From assembly GCA_000482145.1 (NCBI GenBank), contig AUXH01000013.1:1-64000 (forward strand): a stretch of DNA of 64,000 nucleotides. The letters are read 5' to 3'. Both the position numbers and the translations under genes were made by a program. How positions within the stretch are numbered: the stretch's first letter is position 1; each line of letters opens with the position of its first letter. A model generated the notes under the pieces. That model did not search any database and was not told the DNA's origin. It saw nothing but the letters and a program-made list of their open reading frames with translations. Shown here one piece after another: positions 1 through 8,530 of the stretch. This DNA is from Strigomonas culicis. Lineage: Eukaryota > Euglenozoa > Kinetoplastea > Trypanosomatida > Trypanosomatidae.

Positions 1-1217
1 CCGTCCGTCGCGGCGGACTGCGCGGCGTGCGCCCGCTGCTGCCGGTCGGCGTACCACCGCTGCACCTGTGCCTTGAGCTGCCCCTGGCGCTGCCGCCGCC
101 GCGCCTCCTTGGCAGCCTCGGCGTCCGCGGCGACGCGCGCGGCGTATTCGCTCTGGTAGTGGTGGAGGCAGCGGCTGCGCGCGGCGGTCGCGGCACGCTC
201 GAGCTGATAGTGCTCCAGCACCGTGCGGCGCCGCTGTACGAGCGTCATGTACCGCAGGTAGAGCTCCACGTGCTGCTCGATTTCCGGCGGTGGCACCAGC
301 GGGTGCAGCGCCTCCAGCGCCGCCTCCCGCAGCTCCGCCACGGGTGGCAGATCCGCGCCACCGCTGCCGCCACCGCCACCAGCCATGCGATGGACCTGCA
401 GCACGACGCGTAAGAAGCGGTCGTGGAGCGGAGCTGCCCAGCCGAGGGTGTGGCCGCCGTACTGCGCGAGTAGCGCGTCGAACTCCGCGTCGAGGCCGTT
501 GATCCGCGCCTGGAAGTACTCTTCGCGGAGGTCTAACGCTGCCGCCGGGGCCGCCGGCTTCAGATCACTGGCCGCCACCTTGGCGGCGGCCTTCGCGCCG
601 CGCGCGGACGGGTACGCGAGGTCGCGCAGCAGCTGCCGCGCGCCGTCCTCGGCGGCGCCGCTGAGCGCGGCCTCCTCCTCGCGCAGCGCGGCGAGCTCCT
701 CGGTGAGGTCCAGCCGCACCCTCTGCAGCAGCTCACGCGCCGTCGCCGCTGCGTGGCGTCGCGACACGGCCATCACGGCCGCGCTCCCGCCCGCGTGGCC
801 CTCCGCCGCGTCGATGGCGGCCCGCAGCGCGCGGCGCGCCATGCGGACGCTCTGGCGCAGCGCCGCCGCGGCGTCGCGCCGCTCATCGCGCAGCCGCTCA
901 TGCTCGTATAGGATCTGACTCGGCACCGCGAAGGAGACCGCCGACGCGGTGTCGTGGACGTGGTCCGCGCGACGGCGCAGCCCCCAGTCCGAGGCGAGCA
1001 TGCCGCCCGGCACGGCGCCGCCCGCCGCGGTGTGGCGCAGGTAGGCCTTGTTCAGCCGCTCGTCTGCGTACAGCGGCGGCGGCGGCGGCGCAGAGGCGAG
1101 GAGTGCCTGCAGCCCGGCTTCCGCGCTCGCCTGGGCATCCGCCAAGTACGCGTGCTCGTGCAGCCACGCCTCGACCGTGCCGCGGGCAAGGCCGTAGGAG
1201 GCGGGCGTGCTCTTCAT
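1..1217 (-). CDS. Coiled-coil protein, CCDC112/CCDC148-like (3' part outside window)
   Basis: The frame opens at ATG 1217 (MKSTPASYGL...) and stays open to the window edge, so about 405 N-terminal residues are present and the C-terminus is missing. The protein is rich in Ala, Arg and Glu, with long helical stretches: one around residues 105-190 (ELLQRVRLDLTEELAALREE) and another from about 310 to the edge with many RRR, QRQ and KEARRR segments, typical of a coiled coil. A segment reading GGHTLGWAAPLHDRFLRV, followed by a charged helix with YLRYMTLVQRRRTVLEHY, resembles the Trp/His/Phe-Leu motif and following coiled coil of the CCDC112/CCDC148 family, which is associated with cilia and centrosomes. 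That family call is my inference from memory of the motif. That it is a real gene rests on the long open frame, strand and spacing; the function is uncertain. Confidence 0.6.
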   Translation of the reverse strand, partial: MKSTPASYGLARGTVEAWLHEHAYLADAQASAEAGLQALLASAPPPPPLYADERLNKAYLRHTAAGGAVPGGMLASDWGLRRRADHVHDTASAVSFAVPSQILYEHERLRDERRDAAAALRQSVRMARRALRAAIDAAEGHAGGSAAVMAVSRRHAAATARELLQRVRLDLTEELAALREEEAALSGAAEDGARQLLRDLAYPSARGAKAAAKVAASDLKPAAPAAALDLREEYFQARINGLDAEFDALLAQYGGHTLGWAAPLHDRFLRVVLQVHRMAGGGGGSGGADLPPVAELREAALEALHPLVPPPEIEQHVELYLRYMTLVQRRRTVLEHYQLERAATAARSRCLHHYQSEYAARVAADAEAAKEARRRQRQGQLKAQVQRWYADRQQRAHAAQSAATD

Positions 1218-1592
1218 GCGGCTGTCACCGTTTTGCAATATCTATCTCTATTTATAGGTGTGGGTGTGTGGGTGGGTGTTTATATCTAGGGGAGTCTATT
1301 TGGTTGTATGTGCGCGCTGGATGGCAAAAGTACTACTGTTTTTTGAACAAAAAGAGAGAGAAAATGGGGGGAAAGAGTTTTTTTTATAGTTTGCCTAGCC
1401 ACTGTACAAAGATGTGAACACACGTTTGAGATTTCCAACTCTGGTTTATTTGAACTTGTTTCTGTTTTGCTTGTTCTTCTTTGTTTTATTGTTGATACTT
1501 GGTCGAGTGGCGATAGGATTGCAAGGTGTCTGTGTTTAACGTGCCTCATAGAAAAGGGAGTGAAGATCCTTACTGTGGTGGCATACATCAAC

Positions 1593-1623
<31 letters not shown>

Positions 1624-1965
1624 AAGAAGAAAACAGAAGAAAAAAACTGTACATACAAAACACAAATCGGAAAACTATATTAGCGCCAACAACAAAAAAA
1701 GAAAGATGATACGGAGCATCACTCAGCTATCATCAGTGAGGCAGGGTCCACACACACAACAGAATGAAAAGAAAACTGTACAAGAGATTTCATGAGAAAC
1801 AAAAAAAAAGTATAGAAAGTACCTTGAATCCTACTGTGTCTTTCACTACAAAGGCAGAGAAAAACAAAAACAAAACAAAGCGAGTGCTAATTATTTATAC
1901 AAAACAAGATCAAAAAAAAAAAACCTTGAAAGCATGCTAGCCAGAAAAAAGAAAAAAAAGATGTA
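1218..1965. other. Intergenic spacer with TA repeat
   Basis: AT-rich spacer between the kinase stop and the coiled-coil gene start. It holds a pure (TA)n tract at about 1598-1622 and several A runs near 1800-1960. I see no RNA gene or other coding frame. Confidence 0.7.
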
Positions 1966-3777
1966 TCAGTAGTCGCCGAGTAGCGCCATCGTCATGATCT
2001 CCGTCAGTCGCTCATTCACCACCGCGGCGGAGGGCCGCTTGAAGGGGTTGTACGACAGCAAGTCGCAGATGAGCAGCGTCAGGCCCTCGGAAAACCCTTT
2101 CCGCAGCACATTCTCGTAGACGCAGTCGCGGAGTGAGAGCTGCGGGGCGCCGCCGCTGCTGACGTTGTACGCGGGCGCACGCCTCGGGCCGGTTGTGCTG
2201 GCCTCCGTGAACGCGTTCAGCGCACGGATGTCGTCGGGCGACGCCCACGTCAGAGAGTTCAGCATGTCCAAGTTGCCTGTCGTCGGGTTGTGGATCATCG
2301 GAAAGTCCGGCAGCACGGTGAGAACGTAGAGAAAGACGCCGAGCGACCACATGTCGGAGGCGGGCATCAGACGCTCGTCGTTCAGCGTCTCGGGCGCCAT
2401 GTACGCGGTGGTGCCGAGGTCGCTGCGGACTGCATCCGCGCTCTCCTTCACCTCGCGGCTCGCGTCGAGATCCATCAGCACAATCTGGTTGTGCGCGTTG
2501 TACAGCATCACGTTCTCCACCTTGATGTCGCCGTGGACGATGGGCGGGTTGCGGTCGTGTAAGAACATGATCGCCTCCGACAGCTGCAGCGCAATGGACG
2601 TCACGAAGCTTTCCTCGAAGTGGTCGCCGTGGAAATCGCGGATGACGCTGGCAATGTCACCCTCGTGGTAGAAGGGCATGACGATCCGCAGCGAACGCTC
2701 GTCGCGCGGGAGCTGCACGGCGAGGTACTCGACGAGATGCGGGTGGTCCATCGCGGCCATGAAGCGCACGGACTGCTCGTACTGCTGCCAGGCCTCTGCG
2801 GCGCTGTCAAAGCGCATCGTCTTCACGACGACCTGCGAGAGCGTCCCGGGGAGCTGGTGGCAGCGGGAGCGGCTGTCGTTCAGCGTCACGCGGTAGAGGT
2901 CGACGACGCCCTGCGCGCCCTCCGCCAGCGGCCGCACTTTCTCCATGTGCAGGAGAATGCCGGTGTCGCCGCAGGCGAAGTGCACCTCCGGGCTCTCGCT
3001 GCCGGAGTACACGCCCCACTCGACGCCGGCGCCCTTCTTGTGCGTGCGCATGTGCTCGCCGATCTCCGGCCGCAGCAGCACGCAGCCGCAGTGGCGGCAC
3101 TGCAGTGCCTCCGCGCGGCGGATGTACAGGATGGCCGACAGCGACAGCCGGCTCGCAAAGCGCTCGGAGCGGTTGTGCCAGATGATCTCCGTGTTGTCGT
3201 CCGAGTAGCCCAGAACCGTGCCGTAGCAGCTCTGGTAGATCCCGCGCGCCGCGTCGACCCCGGGGCCCTTCAGCGCGATCCAGACGAAGCGGCGCCGCTG
3301 CTCCGCCAGCACGCTGACAGGGGGCAGCCCGCGGCCGAAGTACACGAGGCGCCGCCCGGTCCACTGGTTGACCGGCTCCGTGTAGGACGGCAGCGGCCGG
3401 CCGACCTCGCTCGCGATGGGCTGGCTCTTCACCCCCGGCGGCGACAGCGCGCTCTTCGGCTTGTTCGGCATCGGGCCGAGGAAAACAAAGTCCACCAGCT
3501 GGTGCGCGCCGAGGGCCTCCGGCGGGAGCTGCATGTCGTACGTCGAGGCGTGGCCGCCCGCGCTGGATGCACCGCTGTCTTGCTTCTCCGGATTGCCAAA
3601 ACTACGCGACGGAGACAGCACGCCCTCCACGCTGATGCAGGGCTGTAGCGGAGGCGCGAGCGGCGAGCCCTCCGTCTGGCGTGACGACTCGCCGAGCGCG
3701 TCGCTATGCTCCGCATTCAACATACTGTAGTTGTAGTTCGCGTTACTGGCGGCGCCAGTGAAGTTGTTGGAGGTCAT
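1966..3777 (-). CDS. Atypical Ser/Thr protein kinase with a C2H2 zinc finger
   Basis: Start taken at ATG 3777 (MTSNNFTGAAS), giving 603 residues. The in-frame upstream ATG at 3828 lies inside the pyrimidine tract and upstream of a likely splice acceptor at 3794, so it is not used. Residues about 1-200 are Ser/Pro-rich and then contain an unassigned domain (FVWIALKGPG... YGTVLGYSDD). A C2H2-type finger follows at about 225-245 (CRHCGCVLLRPEIGEHMRTH). The kinase domain fills the C-terminal half: loop AEGAQGVV, Lys in VVVKTM, catalytic loop HGDIKVENVM near 411 (Gly replaces Arg of HRD), metal motif MDLDASRE (DLD in place of DFG), and MAPET for APE. Lys, the catalytic Asp, Asn and the metal Asp are kept, so activity is possible. 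The group is unclear; a NEK-like or kinetoplastid-specific kinase fits. The finger-kinase combination is unusual. Confidence 0.88.
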   Translation of the reverse strand: MTSNNFTGAASNANYNYSMLNAEHSDALGESSRQTEGSPLAPPLQPCISVEGVLSPSRSFGNPEKQDSGASSAGGHASTYDMQLPPEALGAHQLVDFVFLGPMPNKPKSALSPPGVKSQPIASEVGRPLPSYTEPVNQWTGRRLVYFGRGLPPVSVLAEQRRRFVWIALKGPGVDAARGIYQSCYGTVLGYSDDNTEIIWHNRSERFASRLSLSAILYIRRAEALQCRHCGCVLLRPEIGEHMRTHKKGAGVEWGVYSGSESPEVHFACGDTGILLHMEKVRPLAEGAQGVVDLYRVTLNDSRSRCHQLPGTLSQVVVKTMRFDSAAEAWQQYEQSVRFMAAMDHPHLVEYLAVQLPRDERSLRIVMPFYHEGDIASVIRDFHGDHFEESFVTSIALQLSEAIMFLHDRNPPIVHGDIKVENVMLYNAHNQIVLMDLDASREVKESADAVRSDLGTTAYMAPETLNDERLMPASDMWSLGVFLYVLTVLPDFPMIHNPTTGNLDMLNSLTWASPDDIRALNAFTEASTTGPRRAPAYNVSSGGAPQLSLRDCVYENVLRKGFSEGLTLLICDLLSYNPFKRPSAAVVNERLTEIMTMALLGDY

Positions 3778-4346
3778 AGATAGGTGTGCGAACCTCAATT
3801 CAAAAAAAAATGCAAAAAAAAACGACACCGAAGGACTACTAAAGGGAATGTTTAAAGGTAATGAATGTTCTCAATCCAACACTGGACTGAAAAACAAAAA
3901 CAATTTACTTTAGATAAAAAAAAGATAACTTAAATGAATAGAAAAAAAAAAAGAAGCGAGAGAAAAGGAAGAGACAAAAAAAAAGGGAAGAAGAAAGTGC
4001 AGTAAAAGTAAACAAAAAAAAAAACGAGCAGCACCTAAGCTTCATTACATACAGAAATAAAGGAGTACCAAAAGATAATGTGTTTTCTTATTTTGTTGTT
4101 ATTATGATGATATTTAGAGAGTTACCATTTATATATAAAAGAAAAAAAACAGACATAGCCTTAGTGTTAAGATGGGGGTTTAAGCTTTTATTCAGTTAAT
4201 CGTTTATGATACAGATAATCAATTTAGCAAAGCACTGCGCGGACCACTACGTGTTTATACCTCGGTTTCCATTTACTTCGTTTAGGTACTTATTTTTTCT
4301 TTTTAGTTTTATCTTCTTGTTTTTTTTGTTTTTGTTTTTCATGCTA
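3778..4346. other. Intergenic spacer
   Basis: AT-rich spacer with many A runs at 3900-4030 and a T-rich stretch at 4290-4340, just beyond the stop of the RRP1 gene. Apart from the splice signals next to the kinase start I see nothing functional. Confidence 0.65.
3793..3822 (-). promoter_or_regulatory. Putative trans-splice acceptor for the zinc-finger kinase
   Basis: In the sense direction two T runs of nine are followed by GAATTGAG, with the AG at 3795-3794, 16 bases before the ATG at 3777. This is the usual polypyrimidine-AG arrangement for spliced-leader addition, and it decides the start codon. Confidence 0.55.
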
Positions 4347-6502
4347 TTACTTGTTGGAGTCCGTATCGCTGTGATCTCCGTAGAGGTCTTCCTTTGACAA
4401 CAAGTACTTCTTCTTGCGCTTCGTACTGTGGGATTCCTTCTCGCGCTTCTTCATCTTCGCCTCTTCCTTCGCTGCCTTCAGCAGTGACCCCGCCTCCGTG
4501 GCCTTCACCCGCGCGGCCGTCGCGGAGTCCTTCTTCTTCTTTGTCTTTGCCGTCGCCTCCACCGCCGCCTCGGTAGTGGAAGTGGTGTCCTGCTTCGCCT
4601 TCTTCCCCTTCTTCGCCTTGGGGGGCTCCTCCGGCGCGGCCTCGGGCGGCGCCTCCTCGGACCCGTGCGCCTGCTTCAGTCGCTTGGCCTTCTTATCCGT
4701 GAGGTGCTTCGCGAGCGCCTTGCGTCGCCGATCCTGCCGCTCCGTCTTGGCCGCGCGCTTCTCCTGCTTCGCGAGGGTGCGGGTCTCCTCCAGCTCCTCG
4801 AGCTCGCGCTCGAGCTGCCGCTTGCGGGCCGTGCCGGTGAGCTTTGTGTAGCTGCCGGGGTGCAGGCTCTGGTCCAGCACCAGCAGGGCCTCGCTGTACA
4901 GCACCCGCACGCTCTGCGCGACCTCCTGCGCCACGGCGAAGCGCTGGCACACCCACACGAGGTCGCGGAAGATGGTGCGCACCTGCGTGGTCGCCACGCG
5001 CGCCGCGGCGGCCTCCAGCGTCGCGGGGTCGACCGGCGCGGCGGCGGCGGCGGCGGTGCGCCGCCGCGCGGCTGTCGCGGCGGCGAGGCGCGGTGCTTCN
5101 CTTGCCGCTGCAGCGCCGCCAGCGCGGCCGCGGTGCGCGTCTCGAGCAGCACGCCGCCCACGAGCGGCGGAAAGAAAAAGTCGAGCACATGCTTCTCCAC
5201 ATAGTTGCCGCGGCTCATCGCGTAGAGCGGCAGGCCGGCGGCGAAGCTGACGAAGAGGGTGGGGCTCAGCCCGGCGCGGTTGAACTCGTCGAAGGAAACG
5301 TCGCAGAGGTGCAGCGTCAGGCCTGTGCTCGAGGAGCTCGGGATGATGTACTGCTGGAAGTAGTAGAAGATCTCACTGAGTGCCATGAACACCTCGCGCC
5401 CGGCAGGCGTCCCACCGTAGTGGGAACGGACGTACTCCGCGCCGATGCTCGCGCCGGTGAGCCGGCCGCTGGCGCCCGCCGCTTCCGCGTCGTCGTCCTC
5501 CTCCTGCTCCGCGCGGCGGTCGGCGCCGCCGGCGCCCTTCTCCTCCAGCTGCCGCACCATCGTCACCCACTGGAAGACCATCTTTCGCACGAGGCTCAGG
5601 TACTTGTCGAGGCGGTAGCGGTCCACGGTCGGCCACTCCCGCGCCAGCACACGGAATAGCGAGCCATAGAGGAGCGTCTTGCTGCGCGTCGTCGGCGGCG
5701 CGTCGATGAGCTGTGCGATGACCGCCGTGCACTGGTGCTGCACGAGCGGCTTGTCGCTGTGGTAAAGGCAGTAGAAGACGCCGCGTGCCAGCTTCAGGTA
5801 CAGCAGCTCCACCTGCGACCACGCGGCAATCCACGCCTCGTAGCGCGCGACGGCGGCCGCGCCCGGCGCGGCGCCGCCCGCCGGCTTGCCGCGCTTCGCC
5901 TCCGCCGTCTTCTTCTTGGCCGCCACCTGCTTCTCGCGCTTCGCGTCGACGGCGCGGCGCGCGCGGCGCTGCTTCTTGCGGGCCTCGACCGCCTCGTCGA
6001 CCTCCTCCTCCGGCAGCGCGGTGGCAAGGCGGTCGCCGTAGCGGCCGTAGTTGAGCTTCTCCAGCTGTGCCTGCGCGCGCCGCTCGCGTAGCTCCAACAC
6101 CGCCGCCGCGCGCCGTTCCTTGCGCTCGCGGAAGGCGGCGGCCTCCCGGTGCGTGCGGAGCGCCTCCGGCAGGTTGTGGTACAGCAGCGCGGTCGGCGAC
6201 GGCGGCGCGTGCGGCCCGCGCACCGCCGCGGTGCACGCCGCGGCGAGCTCCTCGGCGTAGCTCGACTCCAGCGCCTGCAGCGGCGCCGACATCTTCTTGA
6301 TGTACGTGGGCACCTCCGCGAGCACGGCATCGCGCACGGCGACCTCGTTGTGTGCGAGGCGCTGGCACAGCAGCTCAACCGCAGCCAGCTCCGTGTGGAT
6401 GAGGTCGCCGCCGGGCAGGCCCTCGGGGCGCACATCCGGGTCCGGGTAGTTGATGGGCAGCTGCGCGAGGCGGCGCCGGAGCTCTTTCTTCTTGATCTTC
6501 AT
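4347..6502 (-). CDS. RRP1: RRP1/Nop52 ribosomal RNA processing protein (frame interrupted by ambiguous base)
   Basis: RRP1/Nop52 is a nucleolar factor for large-subunit rRNA processing. The protein starts at ATG 6502 (MKIKKKELRRR). Family features: AVELLCQRLAHNEVAVRDAV near residues 35-60; the core LKLARGVFYCLYHSDKPLVQ, SLFRVLAREWPTVDRYRLDK and SLVRKMVFQWV near 235-320; and LTLHLCDVSFDEF near 390-410. The C-terminal tail (4347-4997) is Lys-rich, as is typical of RRP1. The frame from 6502 runs into the undetermined base at 5100, and the correct continuation lies in another frame from 5099 down to 4347. If the single n stands for two bases, the total is 719 codons and the protein reads through (...LQRQ-x-EAPRL...). 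I therefore treat the break as an assembly artefact rather than a pseudogene. The insert at about residues 130-220 is Ala/Arg-rich low complexity. Confidence 0.9.
5100..5100. other. Undetermined base (n) causing an apparent frameshift
   Basis: The only ambiguous base in the window. It sits in a very GC-rich stretch of RRP1. The frame arithmetic requires one additional base here to join the N-terminal and C-terminal parts. Confidence 0.9.
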
Positions 6503-6921
6503 CGGGGGTGAAAGAGAGTCGAAAAGAGAAAAAAAAAAGAAAAAAAGAGGGTGGTCTCTCTGCTACTGCGGATGCAGTTAGTAGATTCGCGGTTCTCTTT
6601 GTGTGTGTTTTTTGTTTTTCCTTTACAACTAGCGCTTCCTTTTCTTAAATTACTTTACAGAAACACGAATAGTAACAACAAGACACCGAGTAAAAAAAGA
6701 AAAAAGAGAGAGGGAAGGGGCAAAAAAAAAGGTTAACCTTATCGCTGCAGTGGTTTCACACATGCACCCACATACGTGTTTATCATTCAATTAGCTCTTA
6801 GCTCGGCACAACCTGTCCAGTTGATATCAGCATAAATATGAACAAAGCGTATCCAAATTGAACGCTGGGAAATGGAGAATTTAAAAAAACAGCGGATGCC
6901 ATACAATACATAGTAGTAGAA
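6503..6921. other. Intergenic spacer
   Basis: AT-rich spacer. Next to the RRP1 start, the sense strand is strongly pyrimidine-rich (6515-6550), but no AG lies between that tract and the ATG, so the acceptor cannot be placed. No RNA gene seen. Confidence 0.6.
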
Positions 6922-7067
6922 TCAAGGAAAGTAGAAGTCGGGGTCATCTCTGATCGAGTATCCACCCTTCCCCACCGCCACCGCCGCCCTGGGTGGCCGC
7001 ATCTCACTTCCTCTGATATTGCCTGTGGCTTCGATTGTGCTAGTAGACTCTGTAAGAGCTTTAGTGT

Positions 7068-7098
<31 letters not shown>

Positions 7099-8049
7099 GT
7101 TCCTCCTGGCCGTTGGCTCCACCGTCGTCTCAACGAGCGCGATCACGCGACTGCCCATGCCCTCCACCGGACTCGCGTTCCCCCCGCGCTCGAGCTCCCG
7201 GTTGCGCGCCTCCGCCTGGTACAGCGCCCGCAGCAGATCGCTGTCCTTCGCGTACATGGATGAGCCGCTCGTGGACGCCGGCTTCTCTATCTTCTTGTCG
7301 CCCCCCGCCGCCCCTGCTGCCACGCCGCTCCGCTGTTGCGCCCACAAACGGCAATAGGCCGCCTGTAAAAAGGCGCACCACTCCCCGCGGCACGCGTCGA
7401 CCGCGCGCGCCTCGTCCAGCTCGAGCACACAGCGCGCGTAGCGCTCCAGCTCCACCAGCCGCTCCGCCTTCTGCCGCTCGAGGCGCCGCTCGAGCCGGCC
7501 CACCGTCTGGCAAAGCCCGTCCTTCTCCAGCCGGCGGCTCTCGCGCTCCTCATGCAGTAGGTGGTCGTACACGTGCCGCCGCGGGGTGTCGCGCGCGGCG
7601 GTGGGGCCTGCCTCAAACAGATTGCACGCGACGCCGCGCCGCGTCGGATGCGCGTCCGCCGGCGCCGACCCGCGCTCGACCTCCCCCCCGCCGGCCGCCG
7701 CCGGCCGCGGCGGCACATGCGGCGAGTGAGTGGAGGCCTCCGCGGCGGCGCGGAGGGCGCCCACGCGCGACGCGCAGTGCGGCAGGTGCGGCGCGTTCGG
7801 CGGCGCCTGCCAGGCCGTGCCCACGACGCCGAGCACACACCGAGAAGCCGCCGTCGGCGTCAGCTTCTTCTCCCGGCGGCCGCGGCCCCTGGCGTGGCCG
7901 TTCATCGTGGCGCCCATCGCCGCCATGGGGCTGCTGCCCGGGCCGCCGTAGGTCTGAGACCGCCAGTCGCCGCGGGAGGCAGGGGCGCCACCGCCGCCGG
8001 CGCTGTGGGGCGGCAGCGTATGCAGGAACAACGCATTCATCGCGCACAT
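6922..8049 (-). CDS. Hypothetical protein with coiled coil and Ala repeat
   Basis: I do not recognise this 375-residue protein. The first ATG is at 8049 (MCAMNALFLH); the open frame extends nine codons further, but only from a GTG. The N-terminal half is Gly/Pro/Ala-rich and probably disordered. A charged helix follows at about residues 170-240 (EERESRRLEKDGLCQTVGRL, LERYARCVLELDEAR), with a clear coiled-coil character. Near residue 320 lies a run of nine alanines encoded by a (CTG)n-type repeat on the + strand at about 7066-7098. The C-terminus ends in DDPDFYFP. No membrane segment or enzymatic motif is evident. It sits between RRP1 and the giant calflagin-like gene; nothing in the context suggests a role. 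Confidence 0.72.
7066..7098. repeat. CAG/CTG trinucleotide repeat in coding sequence
   Basis: About ten cag units on the + strand, read on the minus strand as Ala codons inside the hypothetical coiled-coil gene. Confidence 0.9.
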
Positions 8050-8471
8050 AGGGTGGGGTGCTTCTGCGGTACACACAGCTCAATTGTTTTTTTTTTTTTT
8101 GAGATGTTCGTGGACAATGGCACACAGACGAAACGAAAAGAGAGGATAGAAAAGTAGGGTTTTTTTTTATCTATGTGAAGTATATATATATATATATTGC
8201 TTGTGGTCCTTGATGCTGTGTTGCCCTGGTGGCGGTTGCTTCAAAGACAAATCAGAATTGCAAAAGGACCAAGAAAAGAAGAAAGAATGAAAACATGAAA
8301 AGGGTGAGAAAGAAATGGAGAGGAGGGGGGGAACAAAAAAAACATACAGTGTGCAACAAACGTACAAGACGAAACGAAACAGCAGAGCCCGAACCTCGAC
8401 TCCAAGGTATAGAACGAAACAGATAAACTGTATAAGAGACAATAAAAAAAAAGTGTATGAACTACATACTT

Positions 8472-8511
<40 letters not shown>

Positions 8512-8530
8512 GTAGAGGCATGAGGACCCC
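8050..8530. other. Intergenic spacer with two TA repeats
   Basis: AT-rich spacer holding (TA)n tracts at about 8181-8197 and 8478-8508, the second starting about 22 bases past the stop of the giant gene. A T run at 8088-8100 lies near the next gene's start. No RNA gene or coding frame seen. Confidence 0.7.
8478..8508. repeat. (TA)n microsatellite in the presumed 3' UTR of the giant gene
   Basis: Uninterrupted alternating T/A for about 31 bases, directly downstream (sense) of the stop codon at 8531. Confidence 0.9.

Noticed and set aside
2620..3648. Plus-strand open frame of 342 codons opposite the finger kinase
   Set aside because: Shadow of a gene with clear kinase motifs on the other strand.
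3778..3828. N-terminal extension of the finger kinase (MSFFFAFFF...)
   Set aside because: It is the translated pyrimidine tract upstream of the likely splice acceptor.
4676..5098. Arg/Pro-rich C-terminus of RRP1 in the frame read straight through the n
   Set aside because: It is an out-of-frame product of the ambiguous base; the Lys-rich tail in the other frame fits the family.
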